From contig JALWMA010000040.1 in assembly GCA_027081015.1 (NCBI GenBank), positions 5,150 to 58,536 on the forward strand: a stretch of DNA of 53,387 bases, read 5' to 3'. The notes below the pieces were generated by a model, which saw nothing but the letters and a program-made list of their open reading frames with translations, was not told where the DNA came from and made no database searches. The stretch comes from Campylobacterales bacterium. Lineage in GTDB: Bacteria > Campylobacterota > Campylobacteria > Campylobacterales > Hydrogenimonadaceae. This document shows, piece by piece, positions 26,687 to 34,841 of the stretch. The position numbers were made by a program, and so were the translations under genes. Every line of letters starts with the position of its first letter. The stretch's first letter is position 1.

Positions 26687-27742
26687 TCAAAGAGCCCTTT
26701 TGCTTTTGTAAACAAAGGCCAATACCTCGGCAACAGCATGGTAGAAGCGTTCGGGAACCTCGCTGTCGACCTCGACATGCTTGTACAGCTCCCTCGCAAG
26801 CGGCGGGTTCTCGACTATCTGCACCCCGTTCTCCCTCGCTATTTCACGAATCTTCAGGGCTATCAGGTCGGCACCCTTTGCGACCACTTTGGGAGCGTTC
26901 GACTCGCTCTCCCTGTATTTGAGGGCGACCGCATAGTGCGTGGGGTTGGTTATGACGACATCGGCATTGGGGACCTCCGCAAGCATCCTCTTCCTGGCCA
27001 TCTCCATCTGGATTTGGCGTATTTTTGCCTTGATCTCCGGGTTTCCTTCCATCTGTTTGATCTCATCCTTGATCTCCTGCTTAGACATCCGCAGACCCTT
27101 GAAGTAGTTGTAGCGGACAAACAGAATATCTATGAGCGCAAGCACGAGAAGCAGTACGAGCATAACGGCCGCCAGTATCAAAGCCCTCTCTCCGAGCCAC
27201 GCCGTCTGCTGCAGAATCTGAGCGCGTGATACCGATACAAGCTCCTCGATGAAGCCCAAAAAGACGGAAAAGGCCACTACGAATACAGCCGCCACCTTCA
27301 CCGTTATCTTTGCACCCTCCACCAGCTTTTTCAACGAAAAGAGGTTTTTGGCCCCCTTTATCGGGTCTATTTTGGTAAGATCCGGCACCAGCGGCTTGGT
27401 CGTAAAGAGAAACCCGAACTGAATCCACCCCGCGAGCATACCGGCTATAGCCACCGGCAGGGCGAGAGGGAGAACGATTATAGCTACCTGCACTATAGTG
27501 TAGGTAGCTATCTCCGCCGTCAACGCGGGGGTGAGCTCGACACCGAAAAAGTGCGTATAGTAGCGGTAGAGCGACTCGAGACGATCCATGATCCACGAAA
27601 AGAGCGCCGTTACGGTAATGACCGCAACAAGAAGGGTTATGAAGCCGGATGTATCCATGCTTCTGGGGACATTGCCCTCTTTTTTCGCGTCTTCGATCTT
27701 TTTGGGGGTGGGTTCTTCGGTCTTTTCGAGATCGTCGGCCAT
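26687..27742 (-). CDS. flhB: Flagellar export apparatus protein FlhB
   Basis: This 351-residue protein of the type III export gate has four membrane helices (about 25-210) and a cytoplasmic autocleaving domain with the motif ITNPTHYAVALKYRE (NPTH at about 265-268). FlhB switches export from rod-hook to filament substrates. The N-terminus DDLEKTEEPTPKKIEDAKKEG is typical. It lies away from the fliY operon in this window, preceding a DHH gene. GGAG lies just upstream of the ATG. Confidence 0.96.
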   Translation of the reverse strand: MADDLEKTEEPTPKKIEDAKKEGNVPRSMDTSGFITLLVAVITVTALFSWIMDRLESLYRYYTHFFGVELTPALTAEIATYTIVQVAIIVLPLALPVAIAGMLAGWIQFGFLFTTKPLVPDLTKIDPIKGAKNLFSLKKLVEGAKITVKVAAVFVVAFSVFLGFIEELVSVSRAQILQQTAWLGERALILAAVMLVLLLVLALIDILFVRYNYFKGLRMSKQEIKDEIKQMEGNPEIKAKIRQIQMEMARKRMLAEVPNADVVITNPTHYAVALKYRESESNAPKVVAKGADLIALKIREIARENGVQIVENPPLARELYKHVEVDSEVPERFYHAVAEVLAFVYKSKRAL

Positions 27743-27807
27743 CTTCTACTCCGCTGCAGGAGGATACGCTTCGAACATGGAGAGACCCGATCGAACAGCC
27801 AAGCTCG

Positions 27808-28629
27808 TCAGGTGACGATCTTCATGGAGAGGTCTATCCATCTCGACTGATGTATTATGCTGCCGGAGCTTATGGCGTCTATTCCGGTCTGAGCCACCTC
27901 TTTTATGTTTTCGAGGGTAATGTTTCCGCTCGCCTCCAGCAGGATACCCGGGTAGTTCTCGTTTCTGTAGAGCACCGCCTCTTTTATATGATCCGTCCGC
28001 ATATTGTCGCACATCACGATATCGGCTCCGACATCCATAGCTTTCGCGGCGGCCTCTACACTCTCGCACTCTATCTCTATCTTCGTCGTAAAGGGTATTT
28101 CGCGCCTTGCACGCCGGATGAAAGACTCCAGGTCGTCGATAAGGCTAAGGTGCGTATCTTTGAGCATAAGCGCATCGTCAAGCCCCATCCTGTGGTTCAC
28201 GGCGCCTCCAACGCGCACGGCATACTTCTCGAAATTGCGCAGCATCGGACGGGTCTTTCTGGTATCCAGAAGCAGCACACCGCTCCCCTCGAGAGCCTCG
28301 ACATACGGCTTTACCTGTGTCGCTATCGAGCTGGCGTGAAGAAGCATATTCAAAAGTGTGCGCTCCGCAGCCAGAAGGTCTGCCGCGCCGCCCTCCACCT
28401 TCAGGATCGTATCGCCTCCGACAAAACTCTCCCCATCTTTTTTGAGCCAGTAGAGATTCAGCCCGCAGAAGCGCGCAAGCGCTTCGAGGTAGGGCTCGCC
28501 CGCCACAATTCCGTCGCTCTTGGCGATCACCTCCGCCGTCGCTGCCCTTTTGGGCGCAACACGCCCGAATAGATCGCCGCGGCCTATATCTTCGAGCAGT
28601 ACCTCTTTTACGAACTCTTCTATTATCAT
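27808..28629 (-). CDS. nadC: Nicotinate-nucleotide pyrophosphorylase (carboxylating)
   Basis: This 273-residue enzyme converts quinolinate and PRPP to nicotinate mononucleotide. It shows the family readings LLEDIGRGDLFGR, LLLDTRKTRPMLRNFEKYAV, GGAVNHRMGLDDALMLKDTH and the final LEASGNITLENI. ATG at 28629 overlaps the nadA stop as ATGA; a longer reading would extend 48 codons into nadA. nadA and nadC clearly form a two-gene NAD operon. Confidence 0.95.
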   Translation of the reverse strand: MIIEEFVKEVLLEDIGRGDLFGRVAPKRAATAEVIAKSDGIVAGEPYLEALARFCGLNLYWLKKDGESFVGGDTILKVEGGAADLLAAERTLLNMLLHASSIATQVKPYVEALEGSGVLLLDTRKTRPMLRNFEKYAVRVGGAVNHRMGLDDALMLKDTHLSLIDDLESFIRRARREIPFTTKIEIECESVEAAAKAMDVGADIVMCDNMRTDHIKEAVLYRNENYPGILLEASGNITLENIKEVAQTGIDAISSGSIIHQSRWIDLSMKIVT

Positions 28630-29618
28630 AACGCCAGCATTCTCTCGAGGGCGATATTGGCCCACTTCGCCGTCTCTTCGTCTACGAATATCTCCGTAGG
28701 CACCTCGTTTTTCTCTATCGCCACAAGCGTATTGTATACATCTTCGAGCGTCGTCTCGTTCATCGTCGGGCACTCCGGCTTGGTCGAAGAGAGGACATAG
28801 GTGTTCTTGTCGCGCATCCTGTGGACGAGGTTGTATTCGGTCCCTACCGCCACCTTCTGATCTTCGGGAAGTTCGTTTACATATTTAATAAGCTGGCTGG
28901 TAGAGCCGCAGAAGTCGCTGACGGCCACTACCGACGGGTCGCACTCCGGGTGAACGGCAATCTTGATGCCGGGGTAGCGCTTTCGGTAGAAGTTCACATC
29001 GTCGACGGTAAAGAGCTGATGCACCGAGCAGAAGCCGTTGTAACAGATGATGTCGGCTTTGTTGGGATCTTTTCCGTCCCCTATCACACATGAGCGAAGC
29101 CCCATCATATTGGCTATATTCTGCCCCAGGCAGCGGTCCGGCACGAAGAGAATCTTTTTGCCGCTTTCAAGCCCCTGCTCTATGATTTTGTAGGCGTTGG
29201 AGCTCGTGCAGACCATACCGCCCATCTTAGCGACGCTCGCCTTGACCTCGGCACTCGAATTTATATAGGTAATAGGCATCACATCGGACTCTTTGATGCC
29301 GTGCTTTTCCAAAAACTCCACGGAGTCGTCGTAACACTGCTGATCTATCATCCTGGCCATGGCGCAGCAGGCGATCCTGGGCATCGCTACCCGCTTGTGC
29401 GGGGCGATAACCTTGACGCTTTGGCCCATAAATCCCACGCCGCAAAAGAGCACCCATTCACGCTCGTCCGCCTTGCAGCGCCGGGCAAGCTCCAGGCTGT
29501 CACCGGTGATGTCGGCCAGTTCGAACACTTCGTCGCGCTGATAGTAGTGGGCGACTATCGTAACCGGCAGCCTCTCTCTCAGTTCGGCAATCTTTTTTTT
29601 GAGTTCCTGCTGTTGCAA
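28626..29618 (-). CDS. nadA: Quinolinate synthase NadA
   Basis: This 330-residue iron-sulfur enzyme condenses iminoaspartate and dihydroxyacetone phosphate. It shows VAHYYQRDEVFELADITGDS, VMPITYINSSAEVKA, MVCTSSNAYKI, the conserved FVPDRCLGQNIA and VAVHPECDPSVVAVSDF, with cysteines suited to a [4Fe-4S] cluster. The start is TTG at 29618 with AAGGA 7 bases upstream. It is divergent from plsY. Confidence 0.94.
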   Translation of the reverse strand: MQQQELKKKIAELRERLPVTIVAHYYQRDEVFELADITGDSLELARRCKADEREWVLFCGVGFMGQSVKVIAPHKRVAMPRIACCAMARMIDQQCYDDSVEFLEKHGIKESDVMPITYINSSAEVKASVAKMGGMVCTSSNAYKIIEQGLESGKKILFVPDRCLGQNIANMMGLRSCVIGDGKDPNKADIICYNGFCSVHQLFTVDDVNFYRKRYPGIKIAVHPECDPSVVAVSDFCGSTSQLIKYVNELPEDQKVAVGTEYNLVHRMRDKNTYVLSSTKPECPTMNETTLEDVYNTLVAIEKNEVPTEIFVDEETAKWANIALERMLAL

Positions 29619-29655
29619 ATAGCTATCCTTAATGGCGTTGTAACCGATTTTATTC

Positions 29656-29661
29656 TATAAT
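29656..29661 (+). promoter_or_regulatory. Candidate -10 box for plsY-folB
   Basis: TATAAT preceded by TTTTATTC lies 28 bases before the plsY ATG, in the 70-bp gap divergent from nadA. Confidence 0.55.
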
Positions 29662-29688
29662 TGCGCAATTTTACCATAAAAGGTCACC

Positions 29689-30315
29689 ATGGATTTTCTG
29701 ACAAACCCGAATATAATATTTTATCTTGCGGCTTTTTTGATCGGAGGGATCCCTTTCGGCCTGATACTGGCGAAGATCTTCGCCGGAGTCGACATAAAAG
29801 AGAGCGGCAGCCGGAGCATCGGGGCGACCAATGTCCTCAGGGTCGTCAAGGAGAAAAATCCGAAACTTGCCAAAAAGCTCGCCGTAGCCACAGTCATCCT
29901 CGATGCGCTAAAAGGTGTGGCTGTACTGCTTGCGGCCAAACTCTCCGGCATGCCGGATGCCACGCTCTGGGCCGTCGCGGTGCTTGCCGTAGCCGGCCAC
30001 TGCTTCAGCCCATACCTGATGTTCGAAGGGGGCAAGGGTGTCGCTACGGGTGTCGGAGTCCTGGCCTTCATGATGCCAACGGTGGCGGCGATAGCGATAG
30101 CCGCATGGTATATACTGGGCAAAACTTTGCGTATATCATCGCTCGCATCGCTCGGAGCGCTGATCGTGTTCATCGTGGCCAGCTACATCATTTACCCCGA
30201 CGTACCCAATATCCATTCGCACGCTCCCATATGGATAATCGCCATCATCGTAGTCTACAAGCATATGCCCAATATTGCCCGCCTTCTAACCGGCAGGGAG
30301 GCAAAAGTAGCGTGA
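29689..30315 (+). CDS. plsY: Acyl-phosphate:glycerol-3-phosphate acyltransferase PlsY
   Basis: This 208-residue membrane enzyme makes lysophosphatidate from acyl-phosphate. Five to seven membrane helices are evident. The three conserved motifs are present: SGSRSIGATNVLRV, AGHCFSPYLMFEGGKGVATG and, toward the end, YKHMPNIARLLTGRE. The start follows AAAGG. folB begins within its stop codon (GTGA), the same order as in Campylobacter. Confidence 0.95.
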   Translation: MDFLTNPNIIFYLAAFLIGGIPFGLILAKIFAGVDIKESGSRSIGATNVLRVVKEKNPKLAKKLAVATVILDALKGVAVLLAAKLSGMPDATLWAVAVLAVAGHCFSPYLMFEGGKGVATGVGVLAFMMPTVAAIAIAAWYILGKTLRISSLASLGALIVFIVASYIIYPDVPNIHSHAPIWIIAIIVVYKHMPNIARLLTGREAKVA

Positions 30316-30641
30316 AGATTTCGATCGGGGCTCTCAGGTTCGAGGCGATCATGGGAGTTCTCGATTTTGAACGCGAAACTCCGCAGATGATCGAGATAGA
30401 TTGTGAAATAGTCTACAGCTACAGTGACGGCGACTATCTCGACTATTCGGTAGCCGCTGATCTTTTGGAGAGTACCGTCAAAGATGGAAAATTTCTCCTT
30501 ATCGAGGATGCGCTGGATAAACTTTTTCGCAAAATGAGAGAAAAATTCCCTCAGATAGAGACGATCGAGATCTCAATCTCCAAACCCGACATACTCCCAA
30601 ACTGCCGCGTCTGCGTCTCAGATTTCCGCTCTTATCTTTAA
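30312..30641 (+). CDS. folB: Dihydroneopterin aldolase FolB
   Basis: This 109-residue folate enzyme starts at GTG (30312), overlapping plsY by 4 bases. VKISIGALRFEAIMGVLDFE fits the FolB family N-terminus, with the LLIEDALDKLFRKMREKFP helix and VCVSDFRSYL end. It is short, as in other epsilonproteobacteria. Together with folK in the flagellar operon it supplies steps of folate synthesis. Confidence 0.88.
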   Translation: MKISIGALRFEAIMGVLDFERETPQMIEIDCEIVYSYSDGDYLDYSVAADLLESTVKDGKFLLIEDALDKLFRKMREKFPQIETIEISISKPDILPNCRVCVSDFRSYL

Positions 30642-30681
30642 AGATTTTTGAAAAAGAGTTTAAATTTAGCTAAAAATATGC

Positions 30682-30687
30682 TATAAT
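30682..30687 (+). promoter_or_regulatory. Candidate promoter of the HsrA/CosR-like regulator
   Basis: TATAAT within ATATGCTATAATCCC lies 36 bases before the ATG. TTTAAATTT-like words lie on both sides (about 30660 and 30693); these could be autoregulatory sites, since the Helicobacter relative binds AT-rich direct repeats, but that is a guess. Confidence 0.55.
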
Positions 30688-30722
30688 CCCGCTTAAATTT
30701 CACACCACAAGGACCTTATACC

Positions 30723-31403
30723 ATGCGTATACTGATTGTAGAAGATGAAACAACCGTCAACAAGACCCTCTCCGAAGGACTGAACGAATTCAACTATCAG
30801 ACAGACTCGGCTGAAAACTTCAAAGACGGCGACTACTATCTGGATATAAGAAACTACGATCTGATTCTTGCCGACTGGATGCTGCCTGACGGCAACGGGC
30901 TCGAACTGATACAGAAAGCCAAACAGAACAATCCAAAAACGGCGGTAATCATACTATCGGCAAGAGACGACAAAGATAGTGAAATAGAGGCACTGGAAGC
31001 GGGAGCCGACGACTACATCAAGAAGCCTTTCGACTTCGATGTCCTCATCGCCCGCATCAAAGCGCGCCTCAGATTCGGCGGAAGCAATGTTATCGAGATA
31101 GACGACCTGAGCATCAATCCGCAGGAGGAGAAGGTCGTATACCGCGGCAAGGAGATAGAGCTGAAGGGTAAACCTTTCGAAGTACTCACGCACCTCGCAC
31201 GCCACAGGGAGGAGATAGTATCGAAAGAGCAGCTGCTCGATGCCATCTGGGAAGAGCCCGAACTGGTGACACCCAACGTCATCGAAGTCGCCATAAACCA
31301 GATAAGGCAGAAGATGGACAAACCGCTCGGTATTCAGACCATAGAGACGGTACGTCGACGGGGATACCGCTTCTGCTATCCGCAAAAGAAGGGTGAAGAG
31401 TAG
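30723..31403 (+). CDS. hsrA: OmpR-family response regulator, HsrA/CosR (HP1043/Cj0355c) orthologue
   Basis: This 226-residue protein has a receiver domain (1-115) and a winged-helix DNA-binding domain (125-222). The DNA-binding half is strikingly like Helicobacter HsrA and Campylobacter CosR: LKGKPFEVLTHLARHREE, SKEQLLDAIWEEPE, TPNVIEVAINQIRQKMDK and VRRRGYRFCYP. Those proteins are essential regulators of oxidative and general metabolism. Unlike Helicobacter HsrA, the receiver here has a complete acidic pocket (IVEDE near residue 8), an acceptor Asp in ILADWMLPDG (about residue 47) and the KKPFDFD lysine. A sensor kinase follows 122 bases downstream, so it may be phosphorylated. Confidence 0.93.
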   Translation: MRILIVEDETTVNKTLSEGLNEFNYQTDSAENFKDGDYYLDIRNYDLILADWMLPDGNGLELIQKAKQNNPKTAVIILSARDDKDSEIEALEAGADDYIKKPFDFDVLIARIKARLRFGGSNVIEIDDLSINPQEEKVVYRGKEIELKGKPFEVLTHLARHREEIVSKEQLLDAIWEEPELVTPNVIEVAINQIRQKMDKPLGIQTIETVRRRGYRFCYPQKKGEE

Positions 31404-31440
31404 AGCTCATACAAAACCGGCCGCTTATGTGCCGCTTGTA

Positions 31441-31500
31441 GGACCGTATTCAACGGTCCCTTAACCGTAACTACTTCACTAAATCCGGAACTCTGTTCCG
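31441..31500 (+). other. Two small hairpins between regulator and kinase genes
   Basis: GGACCGT-ATTCA-ACGGTCC (31441-31459) and CGGAAC-TCT-GTTCCG (31486-31500) are perfect stems in the 122-bp gap. Neither is followed by a T-tract, so they are more likely mRNA structures that tune kinase expression than full terminators. Confidence 0.45.
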
Positions 31501-31525
31501 AAACTCTCTGCTCCAAAGGTGATCG

Positions 31526-32845
31526 ATGGCCGGAAACCGCAGTATCCGCAACCAGTTTCTCACACAGCTGATTATCGCCTCTTCCATACTTCTCATCATA
31601 TTCTCCACGATGCTCTATACATACATAAAGCAGTCGCTCTTCGACGAACTCTCCCAGGAGCTTGTCAACCAGGCACGCTATATCGTAAGAACCTTTCCGA
31701 ACTACGAAGAGGGAGAAAAGATAGATGCGAAGAATCTGAAAAACGCCCTCCTGATAAGCGCGGAGGTGATCGGAGCACCCCACCACTTCTACAGCTCTAT
31801 CGAATGGCGCGAGCGCAAGGAGAACGGAAGGTACTATCTCGAACTGATCTACCCTTACAACTTCAAGGCGCAAACCTATCTTCGCATCACAAAAGATATA
31901 ACGGGCATGGCGAAGATGCTCAAAAAGATTCTACGTTCGATAATCGTAATAAACCTCATAAGCCTCATACTGATTGTACTATATGCGTTCGGGCTATCGG
32001 CCATGCTTCTGGTACCGATCACACGTATGAGCAAAAAGCTTTCGACTCTAAATGAAAACTTTCTCACTACGATAAACTTACGCGAGCTGCCGGAAGAGTT
32101 CGTGCCTCTGGGGGAGTCCATAAACCGCCTTATAAACAGGATTCAGACATTCGTGAAGTACCAAAAAGAGCTCTTCATCGGTGCCGCTCATGAGCTGAAG
32201 ACTCCGCTGAACGTCATGAAACTGAAAAACGACGTCACCCTGATAAAGCGACGCGAACCGGAGAAGTACATAGAGGCTCTCGAGCTTTCGAACAAGACGA
32301 TACTGGAGCTGAACAGAATGATAGGCTCCATACTCGAGATCGGACGACTCGAGGGTGCACATTTCGAACTTCCACAGCAGGTAGACATTATCGACTTTAT
32401 ACGCAAAAAGGGTGAGGATTTCACGCTTCTTGCCAAAGAGGAAAAAAGAAATCTCGTTCTTGACCTACAGCCGGATTCGCTGACCGGTCTTATTCAGACA
32501 ACTCTGCTGAACCAGATTCTGCAGAACTTTCTTCAAAATGCCATCAAGTTTACACCGGAGGGCAAAACCATACTTCTCAAAACCAGGCTTCTCGAAGAGA
32601 ACAGGATAAAGCTCGAAGTTATCGATGAAGGGCCGGGCATTGACGAGTCCATAGACCTCTTCGCACCGTTTAAAAGAGTCGGCAACGCCCCGGGGGCCGG
32701 CCTGGGACTCTTTCTGGCAAAATCAGCGGCCGACGCCATGGGAGCACAAATCTCTCTAAAGAACAGGACCGACGGCAGAAGCGGAACAATCGCAACCCTG
32801 ATCTTTGCGACAACTCCACGGTGCGAACTACCTAATATGCCCTGA
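31526..32845 (+). CDS. Sensor histidine kinase next to the HsrA-like regulator
   Basis: This 439-residue membrane kinase has two helices (about 13-33 and 140-165) around a roughly 105-residue extracytoplasmic region, then a linker, a HisKA domain with the phospho-acceptor His in IGAAHELKTPLNVMK, and an ATPase domain with N box NQILQNFLQNAIKFTPEG, G1 box VIDEGPGID and G2 box GAGLGLFLAKS. All catalytic motifs are present. The AAAGG ribosome site is 6-7 bases from the ATG. Its position directly after the response regulator makes it the natural cognate kinase. The signal is unknown. Confidence 0.92.
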   Translation: MAGNRSIRNQFLTQLIIASSILLIIFSTMLYTYIKQSLFDELSQELVNQARYIVRTFPNYEEGEKIDAKNLKNALLISAEVIGAPHHFYSSIEWRERKENGRYYLELIYPYNFKAQTYLRITKDITGMAKMLKKILRSIIVINLISLILIVLYAFGLSAMLLVPITRMSKKLSTLNENFLTTINLRELPEEFVPLGESINRLINRIQTFVKYQKELFIGAAHELKTPLNVMKLKNDVTLIKRREPEKYIEALELSNKTILELNRMIGSILEIGRLEGAHFELPQQVDIIDFIRKKGEDFTLLAKEEKRNLVLDLQPDSLTGLIQTTLLNQILQNFLQNAIKFTPEGKTILLKTRLLEENRIKLEVIDEGPGIDESIDLFAPFKRVGNAPGAGLGLFLAKSAADAMGAQISLKNRTDGRSGTIATLIFATTPRCELPNMP

Positions 32846-32966
32846 TCTATACAATACAAAGCACCTGTTTGCGGCACACGGTGCACATCTACGGCCTAAA
32901 ACGGAAAACAATTATTATACAACATTTTTCATTCTATATACGGTTATGATTTTAAGTGTCAGCTAA

Positions 32967-33265
<299 letters not shown>

Positions 33266-33266
<1 letters not shown>

Positions 33267-34732
33267 TGGCCAAACGCACCGCCGTCATCGATATCGGCTC
33301 CAACTCGGCCAGGATGGTGGTGTTCGAGCGCACCAGCCGTTACGGCTTCTACCTTCTTAACGAAACAAGAAGTCGTGTCAGAATATCGGAGGGCGCATAC
33401 GAAAAGGGGGGGAATCTCCAACCCGCGGCGATCGATAGGGCCTGCCGCGCACTCTCCGAATTTCTTACTATCGCAAAAAACCTCAAAGCACGAAAAGTTC
33501 TATGTATAGCCACATCCGCGGTTCGTGACGCACCGAACCGAAAAGAGTTCATAACACTCGCAAAAAGAGAGCTGAGCCTTAAAATAAAGGTGATCGACGG
33601 TGAAAAAGAGGCCTATTTTGGAGGTCTGGCAGCTGCAAATCTGCTCCCGATCACGGACGCCGTAAGCGTAGATATAGGAGGCGGCTCTACCGATCTGGCG
33701 CTTATAAAAAACAAGAGGGTGGTGGCGGTTCACTCCATGAACCTTGGCACTGTGCGCCTCAAAGAGCTCTTTTTCGATAAAAAGAGATCGCTTGAAGAGA
33801 CGGAAGCCTATATAGATGAGATACTCGACACCGTTCCGGAAAAGTTCAAAAACAGCTTAGCCGTCGGAATAGGAGGGACCGCCAGGGCGATCACCAAAGC
33901 TATTATGCAGAGAAACAATCACAGCGTCGAAAAGATTCACGCCTTCAGATACGACCTGGATCGGGAGAGCAGTTTTCTGAAAAAGGTTGCAGAGGCTTCG
34001 GTTCTGAAACTTTCGAAATACGGCATAAAGAAGGATAGGCTCGATACGATTCGCCCGGGAGCCCTTATTTTCATGAAAGTGCTGCAGAGAATTTCGGCAA
34101 AAGAGGTGATTACCAGCGGGGCCGGAGTCAGGGAGGGCCTTTTTCTGAGCGACCTGCTTCGCAACAGCAACCATCTCTTTCCCGCAAACTTCAACCCGAG
34201 TGTCAGAAGCCTGCTGGACCGCTTCTGCACGGATCCGAGGCTCGCATCCAATATAGCATCGACAGCGACGGCTCTATTCAGGGCTCTGCAGGAGCCGTTC
34301 AACCTGCCGGAAAATCTTCTTAGCCACCTTCAGACCGCCGCAAAACTCTCTCAAATCGGTACCAGGCTCGACTTTTACGGCTACCACAAACATAGCGCTT
34401 ATATGGCCCTGAACGATCTCGATTACGGTTTCTCGCATGAAGATATGATCCTAATCGCTACACTGATTCGTTTCAACAAACGGCGTCTTCCCAAAAGCAG
34501 CTTCACTAAACCGCACAGAAAACTCCTTCCGGACGACGAGACCCTCACCTGGCTCAGCTATATCGTCTCTCTCGCACAGACCGTCCACATTTCACGAGCC
34601 TATGGACATATCAGAGCCGAATACGACAACGAAGTTCTATATATCGACGCCCCTTTCGACACCTATCTGGCCGAAGAGCGCGTCAAAGAGCTACAGAAAC
34701 CGGCTCCCATCGCGGTACAATTTCAGTGTTGA
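33266..34732 (+). CDS. ppx: Ppx/GppA exopolyphosphatase/pppGpp phosphohydrolase
   Basis: This 488-residue enzyme of the ASKHA fold begins with the phosphate-1 motif AVIDIGSNSARMVVFE, has VDIGGGSTDLALI (phosphate 2) near residue 135 and an extended C-terminal HD-type helical domain. It hydrolyses polyphosphate and/or pppGpp. ATG at 33266 overlaps the ferredoxin stop (TGATG); a TTG one codon earlier is possible. Its neighbours match Cj0353c of Campylobacter. Confidence 0.92.
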
Positions 34733-34781
34733 GTTTTGAATACTGAGAGAGTCCATCCAACCGAAGATATTTCATAGTAAT

Positions 34782-34804
34782 GGAGGGCTGCAAAGCGGCC
34801 CTCC
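34782..34804. terminator. Hairpin between convergent ppx and bamA
   Basis: GGAGGGC and GCCCTCC pair around a 9-base loop. Flanks are not T-rich on either side, so this is a possible bidirectional terminator only. The rest of the 109-bp gap holds nothing else. Confidence 0.4.
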
Positions 34805-34841
34805 AAACTATCCACTTTTCACTAATCACTATTCACTGATT

